Assembly: GCA_902779165.1 (NCBI GenBank)
Contig: CACZAN010000023.1
Span: forward strand, 1-63,011
Direction: 5' to 3'
Length of the DNA stretch: 63,011 nt
Source of the DNA: an uncultured Bacteroidales bacterium
GTDB lineage: Bacteria; Bacteroidota; Bacteroidia; Bacteroidales; Bacteroidaceae
Part shown: positions 24,844-33,717 of the stretch, in pieces
Numbering within the stretch: the stretch's first letter is position 1
Layout of the letters: each line of letters begins with the position of its first letter
Notes under the pieces: generated by a model
What the model was told of the DNA's origin: nothing
Seen by the model: the letters and a program-made list of their open reading frames with translations, nothing else
Database searches by the model: none
Program-made: the position numbers and the translations under genes

Positions 24844-25796
24844 AGATAGTGATCCTTGATGCCTATTCGGCGAATCCTGGCGACTTGTCGTGGAGTCCCC
24901 TCGAAGCCTTGGGAGAACTAACTGTCTATGACCGCACCCGTGCTGATGAGACGGTAGTCCGTTGTGCGGGTGCTGCTGTTGTGCTTACAAATAAAGTGGT
25001 CCTCGGTCGACAGGAGCTGATATCGTTACCTGAACTGAAGTATATCGGAGTGCTGGCCACAGGTTATAATGTTGTGGATACTGCGGCGGCCAAGGAACTG
25101 GGCATTACCGTGACCAACGTTCCAGCCTACAGTACTGAGAGCGTGGCGCAGATGGTGTTTGCCCATCTGCTGACCATTACCAATCACACCGACTATTACG
25201 CCCAGCAGAATCGTCAGGGCCGTTGGAGCCGCAATGCCGACTTCTGCTACTGGGACCAGCCGCTGCACGAACTCGCCGGCAAGACCTTTGGTATTGTAGG
25301 ACTGGGAAATATCGGTTCCCGTGTAGCCCAGATTGCACTTGCTTTCGGGATGAAGGTCAAGGCAGTGACGAGCAAAGCCCCTGACCGTCTGCCTGTAGGT
25401 GTAGAAAAGACAGACCTTCCGACGCTATTCTCCACCGCCGATGTTCTCTCGCTCCATTGTCCGTTGACCAGTGAAACGCGGCACCTCATCAACGACAGCA
25501 GCCTCGCCCTCATGAAACCCACAGCCATCCTCATCAATACCGGTCGCGGTCCGCTGGTCAATGATGCTGATGTGGCTGCTGCGCTCCAGGCTAACCGTCT
25601 CGCAGCTTATTGTGCTGACGTGATGACCGTCGAGCCTCCCCAGGCCGACAATCCACTGTTGCACTGTCCGAACGCGTTCATCACTCCCCACATCGCATGG
25701 GCGAGTGTTGAGGCGCGTAAGCGGCTGCTGCACATAGCCATCGACAATGTTCGTCTGTTCTTAGAGGGATGCCCCCAGAACGTCGTTTGGGAATAA
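24840..25796 (+). CDS. D-2-hydroxyacid dehydrogenase
   Basis: The 318-residue NAD-dependent enzyme has the nucleotide-binding GIVGLGNIGSRVAQ (about 151-164). The catalytic Arg lies in NTGRGPLVND (about 233), the Glu in VEPP (about 262) and the His in TPHIAWAS (about 281). The profile is closest to glycerate/hydroxypyruvate dehydrogenases. It is translationally coupled to the thioredoxin-like gene by an ATGA overlap and is followed 12 bp later by a thioesterase. The three look like one operon, although a shared pathway is not obvious. Confidence 0.88.
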   Translation: MKIVILDAYSANPGDLSWSPLEALGELTVYDRTRADETVVRCAGAAVVLTNKVVLGRQELISLPELKYIGVLATGYNVVDTAAAKELGITVTNVPAYSTESVAQMVFAHLLTITNHTDYYAQQNRQGRWSRNADFCYWDQPLHELAGKTFGIVGLGNIGSRVAQIALAFGMKVKAVTSKAPDRLPVGVEKTDLPTLFSTADVLSLHCPLTSETRHLINDSSLALMKPTAILINTGRGPLVNDADVAAALQANRLAAYCADVMTVEPPQADNPLLHCPNAFITPHIAWASVEARKRLLHIAIDNVRLFLEGCPQNVVWE

Positions 25797-25808
25797 AACC
25801 ATCAGCCT

Positions 25809-26198
25809 ATGGATACAATCGCCCTGAAAGAATTCTTCCTCCATGATGAGTTTGCCCGACTTAATGGCATAGAAATCATAGATATCCGTGAGGGATATGC
25901 CCGTACACAAGTGCGCATCGAACCCCGTCACCTGAATGCTGGCGGCAGTGTGCAGGGAGGAGTACTCTTCACACTCGCAGACCTTGCTTTTGCTGCCGCC
26001 ACCAACAGTCATGGACAACTTACTGTCACCTCCGCCGCGAATATCACCTTCCTCCGTGGCGTCAAGTCGGGACTTATTACCGCTGAGGCTCAGGAACTCG
26101 TCAATCACCGCCATCTGCCGTTCTGTGAAGTACGAGTCACCGATGAAGAGAATCAGCTCCTTGCCGTCTTCACCGCCAGCGGTTATCGTAAGCAATAA
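25809..26198 (+). CDS. PaaI-like hotdog thioesterase
   Basis: The 129-residue single hotdog-fold protein has the family motif as HLNAGGSVQGGVLFTLADLAFAAA (about 39-62). In most members the motif has HGG where this one has QGG. The protein probably hydrolyses an acyl-CoA, as PaaI does with phenylacetyl-CoA derivatives. The substrate is unknown. It is the last gene of the thioredoxin/dehydrogenase cluster. Confidence 0.82.
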   Translation: MDTIALKEFFLHDEFARLNGIEIIDIREGYARTQVRIEPRHLNAGGSVQGGVLFTLADLAFAAATNSHGQLTVTSAANITFLRGVKSGLITAEAQELVNHRHLPFCEVRVTDEENQLLAVFTASGYRKQ

Positions 26199-26250
26199 GT
26201 TCTTCAATTCCTAATTCATAATTCACAATGCTATTCATAATGCTTACAAA

Positions 26251-29200
26251 ATGAAGCATTACTTATTATATCCCTTCGTACTGCTCTTGCTGCTTCTTTC
26301 CCTTCCGCTGCGCGTGTTGGCTTGGGACGATGAGCTCTACAAGCAGATAGAGCAGCAGATTCAGGCACCTCGAATAGGGGCGGTGGAGTACGTGATTACT
26401 CGTTACGGGGCAGCGTCCGGACAGACAGCGGCTCAGAATCAGCGTGCCATTCAGCGAGCCATCGACGAGTGCTCTGAGCAAGGCGGCGGAAGAGTGGTGG
26501 TGCCCGCTGGCGAACGGTATCTGACGGGGGCACTCACGCTGAAGAGTGGTGTGAATCTGGTGGTGGATGAAGGCGCAAGGCTGGAGTTTGATTTCAACCC
26601 CTCGCTTTATCCAGTTGTTGCTACCAGTTGGGAGGGTGTGGACTGCTACAACCTACAGCCCTGTATCTATGCCTACGATGCCCACGATATTGCCATCACC
26701 GGCAAGGGAACGATTGACGGCGGAGGTTCGAATCAGACGTGGTGGGCATGGTGTGGAAATCCGAAATTCGGCTGGCAACAGGGAATACCCAGTCAGCGGA
26801 TGGGTGGTCGCCAGCGACTGTTGAAGGCCGGTGAGGACGGAGTGCCGATGACCATAGAAGCAAAGCCCTCCGTTGAGCGGGTGTTCACTGCTGAGGATGC
26901 GATGCGTCCCCAGCTCGTGAACTTCAATAGCTGTCAGCGCGTACTTCTGGAAGATGTGACGCTGCTGCGCTCACCCTTCTGGGTCGTCCACCCCCTGAAG
27001 TCCACGGATGTGACACTGAGGCGGCTGCGCATCATCAACGACGGCCCCAACGGCGACGGCTGCGACCCCGAATCCTGCGATCGCGTGCTGATTGAGGACT
27101 GTTATTTCAGTACGGGTGACGACTGCATTGCCATCAAGAGCGGGCGCAACCGCGACGGACGGCTGCGTGCAATGCCCTCACAGAATATCATCATCCGTCG
27201 CTGCGAGATGAAAAACGGCCATGGCGGAGTTGTCATAGGTTCTGAGGTGAGTGGCGGTTGCCGTAATGTATTTGCCCACGACTGTGTGATGGACTCTCCC
27301 GACCTCGATCGTGTGCTCCGCATCAAAACCAACAGTTGTCGCGGTGGCGTGGTGGAGAATATCCATATAAGGAATATCCAAGTGGGGCAGTGCCGCGAGG
27401 CGGTAGTGAAGATTAACCTCGACTATGAGCCACGTGAGGCCTGTTGCCGCGGATTCCTGCCGATCGTCAGGAACATCGCGGTCGAACGCGTCACATGCCA
27501 ACAGTCGCGCTACGGAGTGATGATTGTGGGACTGGACACTGCGACGTGTGTGAGCGACATCCGCATTCAAGACTGCCGTTTTGATGGTGTGGCAGAGGGC
27601 AACAGCATTCGAGGTAAGACCCGCGACATCCGCTTCCAGAACCTCTTTATCAACGGTAGCCTCGTGCTACAGCAACTGCCCTACGGCGGCCGTTATTCTG
27701 AATGGATGGTGCGCTCAGAGATGCAACGCACCCCTCATTCCTACCTCCTCGACTTCTCAGAACGCCCGAAATGGAGTTATGTAATGGGCATCGAACTCGA
27801 AGCTATGCTTGATACTTATCTCCGATACGGTGGCCAGGATATCCTGAACTATTGTCAGGAATACGTGGATACGATGATAGATGCCCGAGGACACATCCGC
27901 AATTATGACCTTCAGGAATACAACCTCGATCACGTGCGGACAGGTCATTTCCTCGCACGCCTCTACCAGCAGAATTCCCAGCCCCAATTGCGGTTGGCGA
28001 TGCAGACCTTGATGCGACAGCTCGACCACCAGCCGCGCACCGTGAACGATAACGTTTACTGGCACAAGGCCATCTATGCCTATCAGGTGTGGCTCGACGG
28101 CATCTTCATGGGATTGCCCTATCGGGTGTTGGCAGCATCCATGCTCGCTAAGCCTTCCAAACAAAAACGTATCTTTGACGACGCCGTCAGTCAGATTAAG
28201 ACCACGTACTACCGCACCCTCGATGCGAAGACAGGACTTAACCGCCACGCTTATGACGAGAACCGCAATATGTTCTGGGCCGATCCGCGAACAGGACTGT
28301 CGCAGCACTGCTGGGGGAGGGCACAGGGCTGGTTCACGATGGCGCTGGTAGAATTGTTGGATGTCCTGCCTACTGACTATGAACGTCGGCAAGAAGTCCT
28401 CGCCTTGCTGGAGCAGGACTTCAATGCCATCCTGCGTTGGCAGGACGAGGGCAGTGGGCTGTGGTATCAGGTGATGGATGCACCTGAGCGACAAGGCAAT
28501 TATCTCGAAAGCTCCTGTTCATGCATGTTTGCCTACGCCTTGCTGAAAGCTTCGAATCGCGGTTGGGTGGGGGAGAGATTCCGCGATGCCGGACTGAAAG
28601 CCTACGATGGAATCGTCCGTCAGTTCATCCGCGTTGACACCAATCACACCATTTCTTTGACCACAGGTTGTTCTGTAGCTGGATTGGGTCCCGGTAGCAG
28701 TCCGCAGGTGGAGGCCGCCTTGAAGAAACTCAACCCGAAAGCCACGCTCAAGGAAAACCTCAGACGCGATGGCTCCTATGACTATTATCTGAGTGAACCC
28801 GTACGAGACAACGACCCTAAAGCCCTGGGGCCCTTCATTTGGGCTTCCTTAGAGAGGGAACTGCTGGAGATGCGTCGCGTAGGTGACCAGATGCTCCTCT
28901 ACCAGCGGGCCACAGGAGGTTGGCCTAAGAACGTAGATATGAGCCGTCAGCTTTCTTCAGAGGAACAGGCACAGGTAGTCCGCGACAAGCAGCGGCGCGA
29001 TGACTCTACGGTGGACAATGGAGCCACCACCTCGCAGATGAAGTATCTGGCACAGTTATATCAGCAAACTGGCGACATCCGTTACAGGGATGCCTTCCGC
29101 CGTGCTGTGGATTATCTGCTCAGCGGACAATATCCGAATGGCGGCTGGCCTCAGTTCTGGCCGGAGATGCACGGTTACCAGATACATATTACCTACAACG

Positions 29201-30849
29201 ACGATGCGATGGTGAATACGTTGCGGCTGTTGCGTGACATCCGCGCACAACGTATGCCCTATCATGGCGACCTCACTGACGAGGTGTTGCGCAGGCGCAT
29301 TTCCGTCGCCTTTGATAAAGGGATCGAATGTATTCTGAATACGCAGATTGTGACAGACGGACAGCTCGCCATTTGGTGTCAGCAGCACGATCGCGAGACA
29401 TTGCTCCCGGCTGCCGCCCGAGCTTATGAACTACCTTCGTACTGTCCGAATGAGAGTGCCGGTATAGTGGAACTGCTGATGGAACTGGAACAACCCAGTG
29501 ATCGGGTGATTTCGGCTGTAAATGCGGCTATGCGTTGGTTCGAGGGACATAAGCTGACGGGCTACCGTGTGGAGCGTACAGCCCATCGTGGCACTGAAGA
29601 TCGAGATACTCGCTTGGTGCGCGATTCCCAAGCCTCTCCGCTGTGGGCCCGTTTCTACGATTTAGAACGTGGCGAACCCTTTGTCTGCGACCGCGATGGC
29701 ATACCCCGTCGGCGGTTGGAGCAGATCGGCAGCGAGCGACGCAACGGCTATATGTGGTATGGCGACCGTCCCGCCCGGCTATATTCGCGTTATCAGCAGT
29801 GGGCTGACCGGCTACAACTCTCCCAGCGGGCTGACATTCGTCTTTCCAGCAAAGGAGGTAATGAGACAGGGACTATCGATTGGTTTCGAAAACCTGTGAA
29901 GCTGGCGGAGGATTTTGATGTCGTCGTACACCCTGGCGATAGCATCCAGCTCGCCATAGAACGGGCTCCTGCTGTCCCCGAGGAACCTTTCAAAATCCTT
30001 ATTCGCAAGGGCGTGTATCGGCAGAAGGTCATCATTGACCGTCCTAATATTGTGCTTGTAGGTGAAGACCGCGACAGCACAGTCCTGATTTTGGCTGAGG
30101 CTCGTGAGAAGCTCACCGTCAGTGAATACCACGGAAAGAGTGTGGGCAATGGAGTCATCACCTTACAGGAAGGTGCTGATGATTGTATCATTAGCGGACT
30201 GACAGTATATAATAACTACGGCACCGCTGTGGATCCAGGGAATACCACGCACCAGATGGCTATTTATGGCCGTGCCACACGCACCATTGTCATCAATTGT
30301 AATGTCTGGGCCGACGGCAACGATGCACTTTCCTTGTGGCCTCCTGGTGGAGGCTTCTCCTACCATGCCGACCTCTTCCTTCGCTGTCCGGGTGTGGATT
30401 TCCTCTGTCCTCGAGGCTGGTGCTATGCCACTCGTTGCCATTTCTTGGGCAACAGTCGCGCCATCATCTGGCACGACGGCAGCAATGACAAGGACAAGAA
30501 ACTGGTCATCAAGGATTCCTACTTCGATGCCCTGTCGCCTACAATTCTCGGGCGCTATCATCATGATGCCCAGTTCGTTCTGCTCAACTGCAAGCTGTCT
30601 TCCCAGATTCTGGATCATAATATCCGCTATGCCTACGCCGACAAGCAGCCCGATCCTAATCTCTGGGGATTGCGGGCTTATTACCATCAATGTGTTCGCG
30701 AAGGGGGCGACAGCGGCTGGCTTCGAAACAACCTCAACCAAATGGAAGGGGCACCGGCTCCGCACCAGATTACAGCTCAGTGGACTTTCCATGGCCAATG
30801 GGACCCTGAAGGCCGTATCCGTGATCTGTGGAAGGTGTTGGAGTATTGA
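26251..30849 (+). CDS. Four-enzyme pectinase: GH28-GH105-PL10-CE8 fusion
   Basis: The 1532-residue secreted protein (signal about 1-24) joins four catalytic domains. First is GH28 polygalacturonase (about 45-475), with NGDGCDPESC, TGDDCIAIKSG, HGGVVIGSE and RIKTN. Second is a GH105 unsaturated galacturonyl hydrolase (about 480-875), with VWLDGIFMG and CWGRAQGWFTMALVELLD. Third is a PL10 pectate lyase (about 878-1200), with QRATGGWPKNVDM, QYPNGGWPQFWP and HITYNDDAMVNTL. Fourth is a CE8 pectinesterase of the Bacteroidales type (about 1207-1532), with VDFLCPRGWCY, IIWHDGSN and ILGRYHHDAQF in place of the plant QDTL motif. Together these would demethylate, cleave and finish pectin. One uninterrupted frame covers all of it. 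No SusCD pair is nearby. Confidence 0.9.
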   Translation: MKHYLLYPFVLLLLLLSLPLRVLAWDDELYKQIEQQIQAPRIGAVEYVITRYGAASGQTAAQNQRAIQRAIDECSEQGGGRVVVPAGERYLTGALTLKSGVNLVVDEGARLEFDFNPSLYPVVATSWEGVDCYNLQPCIYAYDAHDIAITGKGTIDGGGSNQTWWAWCGNPKFGWQQGIPSQRMGGRQRLLKAGEDGVPMTIEAKPSVERVFTAEDAMRPQLVNFNSCQRVLLEDVTLLRSPFWVVHPLKSTDVTLRRLRIINDGPNGDGCDPESCDRVLIEDCYFSTGDDCIAIKSGRNRDGRLRAMPSQNIIIRRCEMKNGHGGVVIGSEVSGGCRNVFAHDCVMDSPDLDRVLRIKTNSCRGGVVENIHIRNIQVGQCREAVVKINLDYEPREACCRGFLPIVRNIAVERVTCQQSRYGVMIVGLDTATCVSDIRIQDCRFDGVAEGNSIRGKTRDIRFQNLFINGSLVLQQLPYGGRYSEWMVRSEMQRTPHSYLLDFSERPKWSYVMGIELEAMLDTYLRYGGQDILNYCQEYVDTMIDARGHIRNYDLQEYNLDHVRTGHFLARLYQQNSQPQLRLAMQTLMRQLDHQPRTVNDNVYWHKAIYAYQVWLDGIFMGLPYRVLAASMLAKPSKQKRIFDDAVSQIKTTYYRTLDAKTGLNRHAYDENRNMFWADPRTGLSQHCWGRAQGWFTMALVELLDVLPTDYERRQEVLALLEQDFNAILRWQDEGSGLWYQVMDAPERQGNYLESSCSCMFAYALLKASNRGWVGERFRDAGLKAYDGIVRQFIRVDTNHTISLTTGCSVAGLGPGSSPQVEAALKKLNPKATLKENLRRDGSYDYYLSEPVRDNDPKALGPFIWASLERELLEMRRVGDQMLLYQRATGGWPKNVDMSRQLSSEEQAQVVRDKQRRDDSTVDNGATTSQMKYLAQLYQQTGDIRYRDAFRRAVDYLLSGQYPNGGWPQFWPEMHGYQIHITYNDDAMVNTLRLLRDIRAQRMPYHGDLTDEVLRRRISVAFDKGIECILNTQIVTDGQLAIWCQQHDRETLLPAAARAYELPSYCPNESAGIVELLMELEQPSDRVISAVNAAMRWFEGHKLTGYRVERTAHRGTEDRDTRLVRDSQASPLWARFYDLERGEPFVCDRDGIPRRRLEQIGSERRNGYMWYGDRPARLYSRYQQWADRLQLSQRADIRLSSKGGNETGTIDWFRKPVKLAEDFDVVVHPGDSIQLAIERAPAVPEEPFKILIRKGVYRQKVIIDRPNIVLVGEDRDSTVLILAEAREKLTVSEYHGKSVGNGVITLQEGADDCIISGLTVYNNYGTAVDPGNTTHQMAIYGRATRTIVINCNVWADGNDALSLWPPGGGFSYHADLFLRCPGVDFLCPRGWCYATRCHFLGNSRAIIWHDGSNDKDKKLVIKDSYFDALSPTILGRYHHDAQFVLLNCKLSSQILDHNIRYAYADKQPDPNLWGLRAYYHQCVREGGDSGWLRNNLNQMEGAPAPHQITAQWTFHGQWDPEGRIRDLWKVLEY

Positions 30850-30888
30850 AGATTGAAGATTGAGATATTGAGATAAACCCTATATGAT

Positions 30889-31869
30889 ATGATTACTAAC
30901 CCGAATTTTGAAAGACTGGAAGGCATGATGGAATGGATGCGCTCTGTGCCTTATGAAGTGCTTCGCCACGGTCGCTTGTACAGTGCCAAGGACCTGTATG
31001 GCGGTTATGTCCCGTCCTCGGACGAAGCGGAGGACCGTGCATCTTTTGCCAGCTGCTACGACAGCCGTGTGTATGCCCATTATTTGTCGGAGGGCAAGAT
31101 TGCAAAGAATGTGTATGAGTCTATAGCTCGTACTTTGCACGATCATGGTATTCATGTAGCTCTGAAAGCGTTTCTCAATGAGCACAACCCCCACCGTTTT
31201 GTCGGCATTATGGGCGGTCATGCTCTCTTGCGTACCGATCCAATGTTCGAATGTGTTGTTTTGCTGAGCAAGCATTTGACGGAGGCGGGTTTCCTGATGG
31301 TGAGCGGTGGCGGTCCAGGTGCTATGGAGGCGACTCATCTGGGTGCTTGGCTGGCGGGGCGCAGTGATGCCGAAGCTCGTGAGGCTATCGCTTGGCTGGC
31401 GGGTGCTGCGGCATCGTTCAAGGAGCGTGCTTGGCTGTCGTCGGCCTTGGCTCTGATGCAGCGTTATCCACAAACGCAGTACGAGAGCTTAGGAATCCCG
31501 ACGTGGCTGTATGGGCATGAGCCTTCGACGCCCTTTGCGACGCATATTGCGAAATACTTCATGAACAGTGTCCGCGAGGACACAATTCTGACCATCGCTT
31601 TTGGCGGCATCGTGTATACTCCGGGTAGTGCTGGTACGTTGCAGGAGATCTTTCAGGATGCTGTTCAGAACCACTATGAATCTTTCGGCTTTGCGAGCCC
31701 GATGGTGTTCCTCGGCAAGCGCTTCTGGACAGAGGATGTGCCGGCATATTCGTTGATTCAACACATGGTGGAGAACGGGAGGTATCAGCATATGCTGCTG
31801 ACATTGACGGATGATACAGAGGAGGTGGAAAAGGTTCTGAAAGAGTTTGCCAAGATTCATAATTTTTAG
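30889..31869 (+). CDS. LOG-like Rossmann nucleotide-binding protein
   Basis: The 326-residue protein resembles the lysine-decarboxylase/LOG family, whose members are nucleoside 5'-monophosphate phosphoribohydrolases. VSGGGPGAMEATHLGAWLAG (about 142-161) and TPGSAGTLQEIFQDAVQNHY (about 243-262) take the places of PGGxGTxxE and GGGxxGxM. The serine in PGSAGT departs from the usual second glycine. The long N-terminal extension (about 1-100) and the total length set it apart from classical short LOG proteins, so it may belong to a PpnN-like or distinct branch. Confidence 0.75.
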   Translation: MITNPNFERLEGMMEWMRSVPYEVLRHGRLYSAKDLYGGYVPSSDEAEDRASFASCYDSRVYAHYLSEGKIAKNVYESIARTLHDHGIHVALKAFLNEHNPHRFVGIMGGHALLRTDPMFECVVLLSKHLTEAGFLMVSGGGPGAMEATHLGAWLAGRSDAEAREAIAWLAGAAASFKERAWLSSALALMQRYPQTQYESLGIPTWLYGHEPSTPFATHIAKYFMNSVREDTILTIAFGGIVYTPGSAGTLQEIFQDAVQNHYESFGFASPMVFLGKRFWTEDVPAYSLIQHMVENGRYQHMLLTLTDDTEEVEKVLKEFAKIHNF

Positions 31870-31896
31870 TTCATCATTCAAAATTCATAGTTCAAA

Positions 31897-33717
31897 ATGA
31901 AAAGTAAAGTTTCTTTTTTACGATTCTACGGTATTACACATTTACGTGTTCAGGGTCTTGTGATGTTGGTGGGTTTACTGCTGGTGACCCTGGATTCATG
32001 GGCTTACAAGAAGCAGGAGATAAACATCACGGTGAACGGTAAGGAGAGGAATATGGTGGTGTTCGCACCGAGCTCTTTGCCGGCGAAGAGTCCGCTGATG
32101 ATTGTTACTCATGGCATGAACCAGAATCCTGAATATCAGTATGGTTCTGACAAGATGTATGAGATGATAGATACTGCGAAGTTTGTTGTGACGTATCTAC
32201 GTAGCGACGGTAATACGTGGGACATTGGCGGCACAAATGACCAGAACTTCGTAATCAAGACGATTGATGAGATGGTGACTCGTTTCGACATCGACCGTGA
32301 GCGTGTATACTGGTCAGGTTTCTCTATGGGTTCGATGCTGATTCACCACTGCATCGCAAATATGCAGGATAAGATAGCAGCCTTTGCTCCTACGAGTGGT
32401 ATTCAGTTCTCAGAGTCTCCGTGGAACAACTGTCGTAAGGCGGTGAATCTGCTGGAGTGCATAGCCTACGGCGACGATGTATTCGGCTATGAGCAGTATG
32501 GTATTCATGCATATATCGAGAACTACGCGAAACACGACAAGCACCCGAACTACTCGAAGACGACAGGTTACAAGCCTATCAGCAGCAGCTGGTATGACGG
32601 TGATTTGGAGAAATGGACGGGTGGCACCAACGGCGGTGAGGTGTGGCTGTATTCGTATAACAACGGAGGTCACTGGCCTATGGACCTGAACCGTCATCTG
32701 ATCTGGAATTTCTGCAAGCGTTTCTATCTGAATATGCCACTGGTGAGGATTACTCAACCTGCGGGCGAGACGACTCACGTGTGTATGGCTCCGGCGGGTG
32801 TGGATTTGTTCCCTGACATCACGGTCAAGGCTACGGCAAAGGCCCCAAATGGTAAGGTGGCGAAGATGGATTTCTATGACGGCAAGACGCTGCTGGAGTC
32901 AAAGACAATGTCGCCGTGGTCAGCGACTGTGGCTACGCCAAAGAGTGGCAAGCATACGCTGCGTGTGGAGGTGACGGACAATAAGGATAAGACGGCACAG
33001 ACATCATGTCTGGTGAACTACGTGAGCACGCGTACGTCGTATAATCTGTGTCAGAACTTCAAGGTGGAGGGTGCCGTGCCACAGGACTGGTATGTGTGCA
33101 ACGGCTCTACGAAACGTATCGGTGGTGGCACCCCTTATACCGACGGTTGCCGTGTGCTCCACTTTACGAGCAGTTCACGTGCTTTCGAGTATGGTCTTCT
33201 GGTGCAGAACAATACGACGCGTGCGAAGGCTGCCTGGGCAAAGTTTGGCACCTCGAATGCCCGCTCGACGCTGACATTGTACGCAGGACGTTATACGGTG
33301 AAGTACAAGGTCTGCAATTGGAATTGTCCGGACTTCTCTCCGGTGACAATCTCGGTTCAGGATGTGAATGGCGAGGAGATAGCGACGAGCACCTATACTC
33401 CTACGGTGAATATCGGCGGCGATGCAGGCAATAAGTTCAAGAGCGTGGTGCAGCAGGCTCTGGATTTCGAAGTCCCAGTGACGGGAGAGTACGTGATTGT
33501 GTTCTATGCTGATGCTGCGAAGAATGCGGACTTCGTGCTGGGTCAGGCAAATATCCTTGCGAGGGAGTTCGTTCCATCGGGAATAGAATCTATCGCAGGG
33601 AGTAATGGGACAACAGGTTCCAATGGGGTTTATGACCTCAACGGAAGGAGAGTGAAGAGCGGTAAGCTGCCTCGCGGATTGTATGTCATTAATGGAAAGA
33701 AAACGCTGGTTAGATAA
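31897..33717 (+). CDS. Secreted CE1-like esterase with sorting-like tail
   Basis: The 606-residue protein begins with a long signal segment (about 1-36). An alpha/beta-hydrolase of the polyhydroxybutyrate-depolymerase/CE1 type follows (about 40-285). Its nucleophile lies in SGFSMGSML (about 147) and its His in NNGGHWPMD (about 263). Next are an Ig-like domain (about 290-375), a beta-sandwich that may bind carbohydrate (about 385-565) and the short tail YDLNGRRV...GLYVINGKK. It is likely an acetyl- or feruloyl-esterase acting on plant polysaccharide. Its last 8 bp overlap the converging TonB receptor gene. Confidence 0.8.
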   Translation: MKSKVSFLRFYGITHLRVQGLVMLVGLLLVTLDSWAYKKQEINITVNGKERNMVVFAPSSLPAKSPLMIVTHGMNQNPEYQYGSDKMYEMIDTAKFVVTYLRSDGNTWDIGGTNDQNFVIKTIDEMVTRFDIDRERVYWSGFSMGSMLIHHCIANMQDKIAAFAPTSGIQFSESPWNNCRKAVNLLECIAYGDDVFGYEQYGIHAYIENYAKHDKHPNYSKTTGYKPISSSWYDGDLEKWTGGTNGGEVWLYSYNNGGHWPMDLNRHLIWNFCKRFYLNMPLVRITQPAGETTHVCMAPAGVDLFPDITVKATAKAPNGKVAKMDFYDGKTLLESKTMSPWSATVATPKSGKHTLRVEVTDNKDKTAQTSCLVNYVSTRTSYNLCQNFKVEGAVPQDWYVCNGSTKRIGGGTPYTDGCRVLHFTSSSRAFEYGLLVQNNTTRAKAAWAKFGTSNARSTLTLYAGRYTVKYKVCNWNCPDFSPVTISVQDVNGEEIATSTYTPTVNIGGDAGNKFKSVVQQALDFEVPVTGEYVIVFYADAAKNADFVLGQANILAREFVPSGIESIAGSNGTTGSNGVYDLNGRRVKSGKLPRGLYVINGKKTLVR

